Source: Cantharellus purpuraceus (Eukaryota; Basidiomycota; Agaricomycetes; Cantharellales; Hydnaceae). Taken from it: a stretch of DNA of 64,000 bases. Made by a program: the position numbers and the translations under genes. How positions within the stretch are numbered: position 1 is the stretch's first letter; every line of letters starts with the position of its first letter. The stretch lies in contig JALBUN010000029.1 of NCBI GenBank assembly GCA_025174535.1, positions 148,187-212,186 of the forward strand. Direction: 5' to 3'. The notes beneath the pieces were generated by a model. It made no database searches. It had not been told where the DNA came from and saw nothing but the letters and a program-made list of their open reading frames with translations. This document shows positions 32,857 through 43,596 of the stretch, one piece after another.

Positions 32857-33365
32857 TGTTATGCACTAGGTCTGATTGGGGGTTGGAGATTGGGTTGGAG
32901 ATTGAGGTCAGAGGTTGGGTCAGAGTCGGAGCACATCGTGGGGGTCGGAACGGACTTGGCTTCAGCTTATGTGCTGCGCCCTCACTAATACCGGTGTCCA
33001 AGATTTTGGAGATGGAGTATGACTTAGAGAGTTAGGATCAGACTTAGGAACTAGGCATGATTCAATATTCAAACTGGGGAATGAAGTCCCCAGTCGGGCA
33101 ACTTAAATACATATTTTGAAATCTAATAATAATTACTCTGGTGATGGGTCTCCGAGGCCGACGGCCTTACATGAGTATGTCCGAGTCCGATGGGGATGGA
33201 TGTCCGGGTTCCTATGGTGATGCTGATGCATCAATCGGAACCGGAGATGGATGGGCAGAATCAGTGGTGACAATCGGACAGGTAGATGGAGACGGTGGTT
33301 TCCAAACGGAATATAGATTTCATATGCACGGGGGGATCCGGACATTAATGAATATAGTCATAACA
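32857..33365 (-). repeat. Solo LTR-A
   Basis: 509 bp, TGTTATGCAC...GTCATAACA on the plus strand, flanked by TGGAT on both sides (32852-32856 and 33366-33370). With a perfect duplication and no internal sequence it is a recombination-derived solo LTR, not the 5' LTR of gypsy copy 1. Confidence 0.93.
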
Positions 33366-33630
33366 TGGATCCAGTAATGCCTACAATCTCTGAAGCTGCC
33401 TCTGCTCCTGAACTGGACTCTTCTAGTAACAGCATTCAGAGTGGAAGTAATGACTGGTCAGATGGATGAGAACATGGATCATTCAAAGAATGGAGTCAGT
33501 ACCCAGCATCCTCAAAAAAATGTGGTAAATACCTAATTTATTAAGTGTGTTAAACATATCTGATTTCATTAACTAGGGAAGGTAAGATGCACTGGCCAAT
33601 GGAGTGTCTGGTAGTTGGTAAAGGCGCTTA

Positions 33631-34328
33631 TGTTACATCCTGTAACACCAAGTCTGATCTCTGACTCCATCTCTATCTCCTTCTACTCCACCTCCATCAA
33701 CTCCACCTCCATCAACTCCACCTCCATCAACTCCACCTCCATCAACTCCACCTCCATCAACTCCACCTCCATCAACTCCACCTCCATCAACTCCACCTCC
33801 ATCAACCCTGAACTCCATTATTGTTCTCTATATAAGTAGTTTTCCTCTTATGAGTTACAACAAACCTTTATCTTTTATATTGCTTAGTATTAGTTCAGAC
33901 TTGAGTCCAAACTCCAAATTCCTTTCCATGTTGTATTCCACATCTGTCTTATTGTCCTATCACTTTTAGCTTATCATTCAATTCTTCACATACTTTTATG
34001 GACTACTCTCTGTATGTTACAGTAGTTCATATATCAACTAAGATTTCCCCCATCAACTTCTTGGTTGCTAGCTTCTTGACAAGTACCCTCTTGACAAGTC
34101 AAACTCTGGATCCCTAATCCAACTCCATACTCTGAACTCTGAAATATTGGACCAACAATCCAAGGGGGCGCAACACACAAGTTGAAGCCAAGTCCACTCA
34201 ATCCAACTCAATAGTTATTGTCCCCACTCTGTCTCCGGTCAAACTGGAACAGTGAAGTCCCCTCCTTTCCCTTGCTAGCATCCAAACTCCAGTTACTCCA
34301 TTGAACCCTTAGTATCCAGCACTTAACA
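33631..34328 (+). repeat. LTR-C copy with minisatellite expansion
   Basis: Starts TGTTACATCCTGTAACACC and ends CACTTAACA, matching 39601-40220 and, inverted, 42970-43591. It is about 80 bp longer because a 15-bp unit CTCCACCTCCATCAA is repeated about eight times at about 33686-33806. Flanking 5-mers (GCTTA and TTATG) do not match, so no target duplication is claimed. Confidence 0.85.
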
Positions 34329-35008
34329 TTATGTCCATGCAAATGAACTGAATGTATCATTGGATTGTCATATAGTATAACATAGACACAACTTGTAGAG
34401 TGGCTCTTTATATATAGGAACAGGGCCAGGACCTTTACCTATATATCGACAACTTTGTGGCCAAGATGTAGAACAGACAGATCCCTTGAAGTGACTTAGT
34501 GTCAACAGCATTGATGAGGTCAAGGCATACCCTTTCAGGGGGAAAAGTGTGCTGAATGAAGCTAAAATAGAAGTAAGCGGTGGTGCAAGTTGAGTGACGT
34601 GGATGGAAAACCCACTGTACCATGCATCCATGGCCTAACAAGCAATTTTCCATGAATCTAGACTATGTCAGCTTTTGAACTGCAGTGGTTTCATGGAATT
34701 TGGTGCAGTAGAAAGGGCACAGCTTAAAGTCACAACAGGTGTCTCTACATGTGAGACTGGTGCCACTAATTGGAGACTGAATAGACATTATTACATTGTG
34801 CATTTTGTTTCAATGGCAGCATAGCTTCTCACCAGCACTTTGGCCCTGTCATCAACTTGGCCAGACAGAAGCCCAGGCTGTGCTCAAGCAAATTACATGA
34901 AGCTGGAGCAAGAGAGAGAAAGTGAAGAAAAAGAAGAATTGTGGGAATGTGGCAAGGTTGGGAGTGAAAATAAGCAACTTGATGTCTTTCATGACTATTG
35001 AGTGTGGA
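34329..35008. other. Unrecognised DNA
   Basis: No supported gene. Minus-strand open frames near 34368-34653 are 72-87 codons and resemble no family I know. A block near 34827-34870 is weakly repeated at 37362-37405, so part may be an old repeat. Confidence 0.45.
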
Positions 35009-35129
35009 TGTTATGCACTAGGTCTGATTGGGGGTCAGAGATTGGGTCGGAGGTTGAGTCGGAGTCGGAGAGGGAATCAGATATGTTGTGGGGGTCAGAA
35101 CGGACTTGGCTTCAGCTTATGTGCTGCGC

Positions 35130-36557
35130 TGACGAGCCAGGACGCATCAAGGACATATATCAAACCACTCTGACAGTCCAACTCCGCCAGCGTCTTTTCA
35201 TATTGAACTTTTAAATAGCGCCACAACTCCCTCTCCACCTCAGTCTCTAATTCTAGCCATCGATCGTCACTCATGTTTCATCGCCATCGATCATTATCAG
35301 CCTTCTATTCACACCGATCCTTTCATCATCATTCACATGGCTTCCAATTCTATTCCCCTCTCCAACATCTCTTCTAATAATATGTCACACTGGTCTCTGG
35401 ACACAGAGGACTATCAAAAATACACTGAGCTCCATGGGCATGTTAAGCCACCTCCACGTGTCAAAATACTTCCCAAACTCTTTCAATGTCCAAGATCCCC
35501 ACCATGTCTCTCCTATGCCATTGGCGATCCTATATTCTTTCATAATTCCGTTGAACCATATACATTCCTCGGCATTTCACCTCTATATCATAACACAGAT
35601 AGAAGAGTCGAACATGAGGTAGAGTTTCAGTCGCCATCGCCAACCTATCCTCCCACTTCAATCCAACTCAGGTTACATCATGTCAGGCAAGGGACCAAAT
35701 ACCCCTGGAACGGGATACCATATGGAGACAGATCACTAAGACAATAAGGTGTATTTGTTGTGGATGCTGACTGAAGTCCTCATGTGACTCAGGGTCAATT
35801 TACCTTTGGAGCTGTAGGGAAGATGGTATTGGTGGATGTTTCTATTGTTCCTTTATATGACTCACCCCTGTTTCATCTTTTAATTCATTCATACACGACT
35901 TACTCATCCTTGTTCTATTTTTGGTTCTTTTATTACTCATCACCCCCTATTCTTATAAAGATTACCCCTATCTGTCACTTCATTTCTCCATGATTTCCCC
36001 ATTAGTAGTTCAACTTCACACACTTTGTCAGCTGGCTTGATCAGCATTTCTTGCATCGTGTCGCATCATTTGCTCCTGATATTGTGTTGTTGTGCCCTGG
36101 GGATTTGTATATAAAAGGGCGCTAGTTTTCGCCTTTGAGATAAATCAACAAGTTTTCAGCCAACGCTCTAAAGTCAAAGTCCACGCTCTAAGTCTACACT
36201 CTATGCTCTATATCACAATCCATCATCTCTACACTGAGACAAAGCACCTTGGTTCAATGATCAGATTTCCCTCTGCCACCAAGAGGTTGCATCTCCTGAA
36301 ACCAGCTTTTGCATACCTCCCAACTGGGCTCTGCATTGTCATCCAGTCACAGAGCACAATCAGCCATCTGGACCGTCCTTTTTGCTCCCACCCTCATCCA
36401 ACCACAGAGCACTATTTCACTTTCCTGTTACTCAGTGCTACCTCTACCCCTCAACCTGATTGATCTTTGGAGTGCTGAACAACTGTGTTACACACCGTCT
36501 GTTTGCTAGGACCGTTGTATGCAGGCTTATAGGATCTATTCCATAAGCTAACCGACA
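35130..36557 (+). mobile_element. M unit, complete copy (M4)
   Basis: 1428 bp, TGACGAGCC...AACCGACA. Flanks are GCGC (35126-35129) and GCAC (36558-36561), a 4-bp duplication with one CpG-type change. Layout is as in M3: a TTTTAAATAGCG box about 120 bp before the ORF, the ORF (35337-35747), a long non-coding part, then TATATAAAAGGGCGC (36108-36121) about 440 bp before the right end. The second TATA and the TG/CA ends are LTR-like. No enzyme gene is present. Confidence 0.87.
35337..35747 (+). CDS. M-unit ORF protein (M4 copy)
   Basis: A 136-codon intact frame starting MASNSIPLSN. Segments in order are HWSLDTEDYQKY, KPPPRVKILP, SYAIGDPIFFHNS, EPYTFLGI and a C-terminal GIPYGDRS. These correspond to WSVDSRD, PPPQVHF, YYIGDPLFIGN, PYAFQG and GLYFGRE in the chromovirus ORF3 at 24154-24549. 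Of the copies here its C-terminus agrees best with ORF3, so this reading frame is the likely ancestral one. It has neither a transmembrane segment nor a signal peptide. Function unknown. Confidence 0.6.
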   Translation: MASNSIPLSNISSNNMSHWSLDTEDYQKYTELHGHVKPPPRVKILPKLFQCPRSPPCLSYAIGDPIFFHNSVEPYTFLGISPLYHNTDRRVEHEVEFQSPSPTYPPTSIQLRLHHVRQGTKYPWNGIPYGDRSLRQ

Positions 36558-36972
36558 GCACCCTCACTAATACCAGTGTCCAAGATTTTGGAGACAGAGT
36601 ACGACTTAGATAGTTAGGATTGGACTTAGGAACTAGGTGTGATTCGATATTTGAACTGGGGATGAAGTCCCCAGTCAGACAGCTTAAATACATATTCAAA
36701 ATCTAATAATAATTACTCCGGTGATGGGTCTCTGAGGCCAACAGCCTTACATGAGTATGTCCAAGTCCAATGGGGACAGATGTCTGGGTTCCTATGGTGA
36801 TGCTGATACATCAATCAGAACCAAACATGGATGGGTGAGATTTGGCGGTGACAATCCAACAGATAAATGGAGATGTGATGGTTTCCAAATAGAGTATAGA
36901 TTTCATATGCACAGGGATCTGAGTGGATCAGATGGGGATCTGGGCATTAATGAATATAGTCATAACAGTGGA

Positions 36973-37437
36973 GGTGAGAATCGGTGAGGTGAAGAAAGGT
37001 GCTAAACTACTGGACATATTGTGAATAATAAACTATGAGGTTCAACATAATGTGTAAATAGTCTGGAGTCTGGGATCTGGGATCCATGGGAGTAGAAGAT
37101 AAGTCTCTCCCATGGATCCCCCTGTCTATATACAGTTGGACACCAAACAAGACCAGAATGATTGGTCATTGTTGGGTCACTCTGCAACACATATATATAC
37201 TAAAACTAGAGTGGATGTGGACAGAACAATGAACAGATGTGGCACAGAAGTCTACACATGAATAAAGCAAAGTGGAAGAGTGACTGAATGGATGTGGTGG
37301 GTGGAATAGATCATGTGCATCCTCCAGAGAACATGGTCAAATGTTTTGGTCTGAATCAGTAGTTTCTCACTAGCACCTTTGGCCCTGTCATTAACTGGTA
37401 CCCTCACTGGAAGCTGATGTGCCTGGTGACTGGCATG
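36973..37437. other. Unrecognised DNA with a 14-bp inverted repeat
   Basis: No gene is recognised. GGGATCCATGGGAG (37079-37092) and its perfect complement (37107-37120) can form a hairpin with a 14-base loop. Confidence 0.45.
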
Positions 37438-37442
37438 TCTTC

Positions 37443-38423
37443 TGTTGATATCTGACTAGTATCAGTCTCAGTTGTGATTCAGACAACTCAGTTGTATTAT
37501 TACCTGACTATTATCAGTCTACACAGTCTAATAAGTATACATGTGTATCACTATGATGAATATTTGTTGAGAAATAAATTCATGATGGTGCCGGGCAAAT
37601 CTGTGTGAAGTATAATCCAAATAGCAAGTGGGGAAGTGATGTGGACTGGGTTTATGCACAGTCTAATGAAATATATACTTGAGTAGTATCTTCCTACAAA
37701 ATTTGAAATGATTCAGTGGATCCTTCGTTTAGATATGAGCAATTTAAGTATGCAGCAGAGACTGGTGGTTTGAAATTGAGTAAATGCTTAATAGTGAGCA
37801 ACCCAATGAAGTTCTGGCTTTGTAATTTGGGATTTGAGTAGATGTTGCAATATTCTAGTGGAATATGCAAAAGATTGGAGAAAGTCGCATTTTTTCTGGA
37901 GTTATTCCAGATACAAATAGTTCAGATACAAGACACACAGAAATATTGAGAGTTAATTCTCTAGTCTATTGCATATCTAGCTAGGCATATTTATACAAGA
38001 TATGCATGCTAATAACTCATGATAAAAGTTCTGTGTCATGTGAATAAAGGGAAAGTGATTTATGATAAAAATGAAATGGGGGTGATGTCAAATAGGGAAA
38101 AATGACTAAATAAATCAAAAGAAAATTATAGTGAATGTCTGGATGATTGTGGAGCTTACAGGGGCTCCTCCTTTTCCCTCTCAGTCATTTCCCCTCATCT
38201 CCTTATCCCCTCCTGACCTCCTGAGCCTCCTATGTGCTCCTATCCCTCCTATCCCCTCTGTTCCCCCTCTCCTCCTTTCTCCCCAGAAGTCTGGCTTTCC
38301 AAATAACAATATTAACTCACCTCAGTTGTGGTTCAGACAACTGAGGGAAAAATGCTAATAAGTGCTTAGCTGTCTCATCAATAGCATTGGCATCTATGTA
38401 TCTTGTTAGGATGAATCCCAACA
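37443..38423 (-). repeat. copia-2 3' LTR (plus-strand left), interrupted
   Basis: TGTTGATATCTGAC...GAATCCCAACA. Without the inserted solo LTR-B it is 232 bp. It contains repeated CTCAGTTGTGGTTCAGACAACT motifs. Compared with the other LTR, every alignable CpG in the last 70 bp is TpG or CpA here. Confidence 0.88.
37565..38308. repeat. Solo LTR-B inside the copia-2 LTR
   Basis: 744 bp, TGTTGAGAAAT...AAATAACA, with a perfect ATATT duplication (37560-37564 and 38309-38313). Alignable with 15601-16309 over most of its length, including the GATGTTGCAATA and pyrimidine-rich segments. Removing it restores the match to the other copia-2 LTR. Confidence 0.9.
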
Positions 38424-38436
38424 CTCCCCCTCAAAC

Positions 38437-38870
38437 TAATGAGAACTTCCTTTTTCAATTATCCCCATGATTTCATGGAACTTCATATGTTTTGGGCCTG
38501 CAACTGCCTTTGTAAGTGCATCTGCTGGCATCTTGTGCATTGGTAGGTGTTTGAAAGCAATTTGGTCCATTTCAACCTGCTCCCTGACAAAGTGGTGTGC
38601 CACATTGATGTGTTTTGATCTTGCATGGAATGAGGGGTCTTTTGTAAGTGAGATGGTCCCTAGGTTATTGCAAAAAGTGTCATGGCTCTATTCTGTGGTA
38701 GAGCTAGGCACATGAGTAAGCTTCTCAACCAAAGAGCTTCTCTTGCACAGTGGTTTGTGGCCATATACTCTGCCTCACACGAAGAGGCAGCAATGGTTTG
38801 TTGCTTCTTGGAGCTCTATGAAATAACTCCCCCTCCCAATGTGAATAGATAGCCAGATATTGATACCTGT
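38437..38870 (-). pseudogene. copia-2 RNase H C-part
   Basis: Read on the minus strand: an SCEAEYMA segment, HINVAHHFVREQVE, and the typical C-terminal KMPADALTKAV, ending next to the purine tract. It is interrupted upstream by a solo LTR-A at 38876 and by stops. Confidence 0.8.
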
Positions 38871-38875
38871 TTGGG

Positions 38876-39409
38876 TGTTACGCACTAGGTCCAATTGGGG
38901 GTCGGAGATTGGGTCGGAGGTCGGGTCAGAGGTCGGGTCGGAGGTCGGGTCAAGTTGGAGCACGTTGTGGGGGTCGGAACAGACTTGGCTTCAGCTTATG
39001 TGCTGTGCCCTCACTAATACCGGTGTCTGAGATTTTAGAGATGGAGTACAACTTAGAGAATTAGGATCGGACTTAGGAACTAGGTGTGATTCAATATTCA
39101 AACTGGGGAATGAAGTCCCCAGTCGGGCAACTTAAATACATATTTTGAAATCTAATAATAATTACTCCGGTGATGGGTCTCCGAGGCTGAGGGCCTTACA
39201 TGAGTCCGAGTCCGATGGGGACGGATGTCCAGGTTCCTATGGTGATGCTGATGCATCAATCGGAACCAGAGATGGATGGGCAGAATCAGTGGTGACAATC
39301 GGACAGGTAGATGGAGACGGCGGTTTCCAAATGGAGTATAGATTTCATATGCGCGGGGATCTGAGTGGATTGGACAGGGATCTGGGCATTAATGAATATG
39401 GTCATAACA
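38876..39409 (-). repeat. Solo LTR-A in copia-2 RNase H
   Basis: 534 bp, TGTTACGCAC...GTCATAACA, with a perfect TTGGG duplication (38871-38875 and 39410-39414). Its internal 12-bp minisatellite has about five units. Confidence 0.93.
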
Positions 39410-39600
39410 TTGGGTCATTTACCCAATTGGAATCAGTGTATCCAGTTAGTCTTATGTCATCTCTTCCTCCTAGTACCAGGGAGTGATCCCTAGTTCCTTT
39501 TAGGTATCTTATTACACACTTTGCTGCCTCCCAATGTTGATGCCCTGGGTTAGATGAGTACTGGCTCAGTTGCTGTACCACAAAACTGATATCAGGCCAG

Positions 39601-40220
39601 TGTTACATCCTGTAACACCAAGTCCAATCTCTGGACTCAATCTCTATCTCCATCTCCATCCCCCTACTTCACCTCCAACAACTCCACCTTCATCAACTCC
39701 AAACACCTTTTCTTATTGTTCTCCATAAGTAGTTTCTTCTTATGGGGTACAACAAACTCCTTATTTTATATTGCTTAGTATAGTTCAGACTTGGGTCCAA
39801 ACTCCAACTCCTTTCCATGTTGTACTCCATATCCATCTTATTGTTTTTCATTTTAGTTTTAGCATTCAATTCTCCACATACTTATATGGGCTACTTTCTG
39901 TCTATTACAGTAGTTCATATATCAACCAAGATTTGCCCCATCAACTTCTTGGTTGCTAGCTTCTTGACAAGTACCCTCTTGACAAGTCAAACTCTGGATC
40001 CCTGATCCAACTCCATACTCCAAACTCCAAAATATTGGACCGACGATCTGAGGGGGTGCAACACACAAGTTGAAGCCAAGTCCACTTAATCCAACTCAAT
40101 AGTATTGCTCCCACTCTGTCTCCAGTTGAACTGGAACAGTAACATCCCACTCCTCTCTATTACTAGCAGCCTAACTCCAGTTACTCCTTTTGAACTTCCA
40201 AGCATTCCAGCACCTTAACA
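39601..40220 (+). repeat. Solo LTR-C in copia-2
   Basis: 620 bp, TGTTACATCC...CACCTTAACA, with a perfect GCCAG duplication (39596-39600 and 40221-40225). Confidence 0.92.
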
Positions 40221-40225
40221 GCCAG

Positions 40226-42142
40226 GTGGTTATCGCCACATACATGAGCAACCCTACAGCAATTTGGTCTTTGACATCTCCTGCCTTTCCTTTTCATTGA
40301 CAGGGCACATTTTTTCAGATAATCATGTCCCTGTTTCAAGTGGAGTAGTGAATGGATATGCCTCTTGCATTTTGAAGCATGCCATGACTGTGTCTATATA
40401 TGACACCTGAGATAAGGAGACTGTCCTGTTTTTTTTGGTTGCATGTGATTGCCACTCCTAGGAGCCAATGTACGTTTCCTTTATCTCAAACACGCCCTCC
40501 AGACCAGCTTCCAATCTTCCCATTTCTGCCTCTGAACTTGCACATGCCAGCATATTGTCGACATGGATGGCCACAATAGAAGAGTCTCCATTTGAGGTTC
40601 AAGTATAAATGCAATGATCAGCTGAGGTACAGTTATACCCAAAACTGGTCATTGCAGTATGGAGTTTCTTGTTCCACTGATGTCCTCCTTGTTTTAAACC
40701 ATACAGCCCCTTTTTAAGCAGTGCTATGTGGTCCTCTTTGCCTGGTTCTTCATATCCCTTTGGCTGCCACATGAATATTTCCTCCTCTAGATCTCCATAT
40801 AGGAACACTGTCTTCACATCAAATTGCCACATTATCCAGTCTCATTGGGCACCAATGTGAAGTATTGCTCTTATTCCTTCCATTCATGCCACTGGGGCAA
40901 AGGTATCAGTATAATCCATCCCTGCAACCTGTGTAAAACCCTGTGTTCTACTTCATCACCTTCCGCATTCCATTTGATGTGACATATTGGTCAGCAGCCA
41001 ATGACTTTTCTGCCTTTTGGTATGAGTGCTGGAGCAACTAGTTTCCACACCTTCCAATCTCTGATTGATCCCATCTCTTTTATCATCCCTTTCTTTCATT
41101 TAGGCTTGTCTTTCGACTGCATTGCCTCAGCCCATGTCTTTGGGTCTCTTGGATCATTGTCTACCAATGTTGCCAGTACATTATCTATTCATGAGGCCTC
41201 TCATGGCTGCTCCTGCTGCTGATACCCATGGTTCTTGGTTTGAGCATCTGGGAGGGGCTAGGGTTTGGGTTGGAACTGGTGTTGTCCCCCCTCAATCCCA
41301 GGATTCTGATCCTGGGGTTGTATGGTTCCTGTGCTTTCATTGTCCTCTAGTGGTTGGTCATCAATTATTATATCTTCTGCTTCTGATTCCTCTTCCATAT
41401 TTTCCACAGTATTGTTTGGATATTGGTCATTCTCTTCCATCTCTATAGTTAAATCTAGAGGTTTGGAAATGGTGTCTTGTGACTCAATGAATGTAATATG
41501 GTATGATGTGATGATCTGCTTGGTTTGTTGGTTCTAATATCAGTAGGTTTTAGAATTTGTAGAATATCTCACCAGCACACACTCCTCTGAGTGTTGATAT
41601 ATCTTTGGGTTGGCTTTGTTCTGGATAAGGACAAATGCTCTGCAGCCATAAGGGCTTCTTTCCATATAATGCTTCATATGAGGTATCCCCTTGAGTGCAC
41701 AGGTTGGTGTCCATTGTGCTAGATAAAAAGCTGCCATGGTGCACTCACCCCATAAATTTGGTGGGAGTTTTGCATCTGATCACATTGCTCATGCCCTACC
41801 CATGATTGTCTGGTGTAAGTGCTCTGATTTTCCATTTTGTGCTGAGGTGTATGATGCCATATATTGGTGTGTAATACCTTCTTTACTTAGCATTGCCTTG
41901 TAGTTTAAGGCAGTATACTCTCCTCCATCTGTGCGCACAATACCAAGTTTCTTTCCAGTCTCCCATTCCACCTCAGCCTTCCAATCTTGAAAAACATGTG
42001 TGGCATCTGATTTGTTTTTGAGGGTGAACCCCCATGGATAACAAGAATAGTCATCTACTATGTTCATTAGATAGATAGCTCCCCCAAGTGAGGGGATATC
42101 CTCTGGACCCATTAGGTCCAAATAAACTATCTCCAATGGTGC
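40226..42142 (-). pseudogene. copia-2 integrase core and reverse transcriptase
   Basis: Minus strand, high to low coordinates. The integrase core shows VYLDLMGPED (about 42110), IVRTDGGEY (about 41930) and a QNGKSEH segment (about 41830). An acidic spacer (41258-41440) follows. RT then has FDVKTVFLYGDLEEEIFM (about 40820) and YGLKQGGHQW (about 40690). The catalytic box reads HVDNMLA, with Asn (codon 40554-40556) in place of the second Asp. Many stops and frameshifts are present. The integrase zinc-binding N-part lies beyond the solo LTR at 42783-42969. Confidence 0.83.
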
Positions 42143-42147
42143 CTTTG

Positions 42148-42782
42148 TGTTATGCCTATATTCATTAACGCCCAGATCCCCATCCAATCCACTCAGATCC
42201 CCACGCATATGAAATCTATACTCTATTTGGAAACCGCCATCTCCATCTACCTGTCCGATTGTCACCACCAATTCCGCCCATCCATCTCCGGTTCCAATTG
42301 ATGCATCAGCATCACCATAGGAACCTGGACATCTGTCCCCATCGGACTTGGACATACTCATGTAAGGCCCTCGGCCTCAGAGACCCATCACCAGAGTAAT
42401 TATTATTAGATTTCAAAATATGTATTTAAGTTGCCCGACTGGGGACTTCATTCCCCAGTTTGAATATTGAATCACACCTAGTTCCTAAGTCTGATCCTAA
42501 CTCTCTAAGTTGTACTCCGTCTCCAAAATCTCAGACACCAGTATTAGTGAGGGCGCAGCACATAAGCTGAAGCCAAGTCTGTTCTGACCCCCATGACATG
42601 CTCCGACTCCAACCCAACCTCCAACCCAACCTCCAACCCAACCTCCAACCCAACCTCCAACCCAACCTCCAACCCAACCTCCAACCCAACCTCCAACCCA
42701 ACCTCCAACCCAACCTCCAACCCAACCTCCAACCCAACCTCCAACCCAACCTCCAACCCCCAATCGGACCTAGTGCATAACA
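42148..42782 (+). repeat. Solo LTR-A with expanded minisatellite
   Basis: 635 bp, TGTTATGCC...GTGCATAACA, with a perfect CTTTG duplication (42143-42147 and 42783-42787), inserted in the copia-2 integrase. It is about 110 bp longer than its relatives because of the 12-bp array at 42608-42757. Confidence 0.93.
42608..42757. repeat. 12-bp minisatellite within LTR-A
   Basis: About 12-13 nearly perfect copies of CCAACCCAACCT. Other LTR-A copies have only about two to five related units at this place. Open in several frames on both strands by virtue of its period, but not a gene. Confidence 0.95.
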
Positions 42783-42969
42783 CTTTGCCCTCTCCCCCTC
42801 CTGTCTATGTGGAACTGGTTTTTTAGCTTGCCAAGGATACAGTGTTCACATACAGGTGGGGGATTTGAGAGATCTACAAGCATACCTTTGACCATTTTTT
42901 GCTTCACTATATTGAGTATGGCCTGATAGCCCACATGACCTAAGTGTTTGTGCCAAGTACTCAGTGTTG

Positions 42970-43591
42970 TGTTAAGGGCTGGAAAACTCAGAGTTCAAAG
43001 GAGATAACCAGAGTTTGGCTGCTAGTGAAGAAGAGGAAGAGACTTTACTGTTCCAGTTCAACCAGAGACAGAATGAAACAATAACTATTGAGTCAGATTG
43101 AGTGGACTTGGCTTCAACTTGTGTGTTGTGCCCCCTCAGATCATCAGTCCAATATTTCAGAGTTCAGAGTATGGAGTTGGATCAAGGATCTGGAGTTTGG
43201 CTTGTCAAGAAGGTACTTGTCAAGAAGCTAGCAACCAAGAAGTTGATGGGGCAAATCTTAGTTGAACTACTGTAATAGACAGAGAGTAGCCCATATAAGT
43301 ATGTGGAGAATTGAATGATGAAACTAAAAACAATAAGACAATAGGATGGATATGGAGTACAACACAGAAAGGAGTTTGGAGTTCAGACCCAAGTCCGAAC
43401 TAAACCAAGCAATATAAAAGAAGAAGATTTGTTGTAACCCATAAGAAGAAACTACTTATAAGGAGAACAATAATGAAGTTCAGGGTTGATGGAGGTGGAG
43501 TTGATGGAGGTGGAGATGACAGAGAAGGGAGATGAAGGAGATGGAGATGAAGGAGATCCAGAGATCGGACTTGGTGTTACAGGATGTAACA
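42970..43591 (-). repeat. Solo LTR-C (inverted) in copia-2
   Basis: 622 bp, TGTTAAGGG...GGATGTAACA on the plus strand, with a perfect TGTTG duplication (42965-42969 and 43592-43596). Confidence 0.92.
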
Positions 43592-43596
43592 TGTTG

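Larger units (their letters stand above)
35009..36967 (-). repeat. Solo LTR-A split by an M unit
   Basis: LTR-A segments 35009-35129 and 36562-36967 form one LTR (TGTTATGCAC...GTCATAACA) flanked by a perfect GTGGA duplication (35004-35008 and 36968-36972). The M unit 35130-36557 is inserted at its internal GCGC. Confidence 0.93.

Noticed and set aside
32857..33365. 5' LTR of gypsy copy 1
   Set aside because: It has its own perfect TGGAT duplication on both sides and is not adjacent to gag sequence, so it is an independent solo LTR.
34368..34653. Possible LINE- or enzyme-derived ORFs (minus strand, 72 and 87 codons)
   Set aside because: No recognisable motif in either frame, overlapping each other in different frames.
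42497..42826. Gly-Trp-Val, Gly-Leu-Glu-Val and Asn-Pro-Thr-Ser repeat proteins on both strands
   Set aside because: Open only because the 12-bp minisatellite is a multiple of three. They lie in a solo LTR and have no family support.
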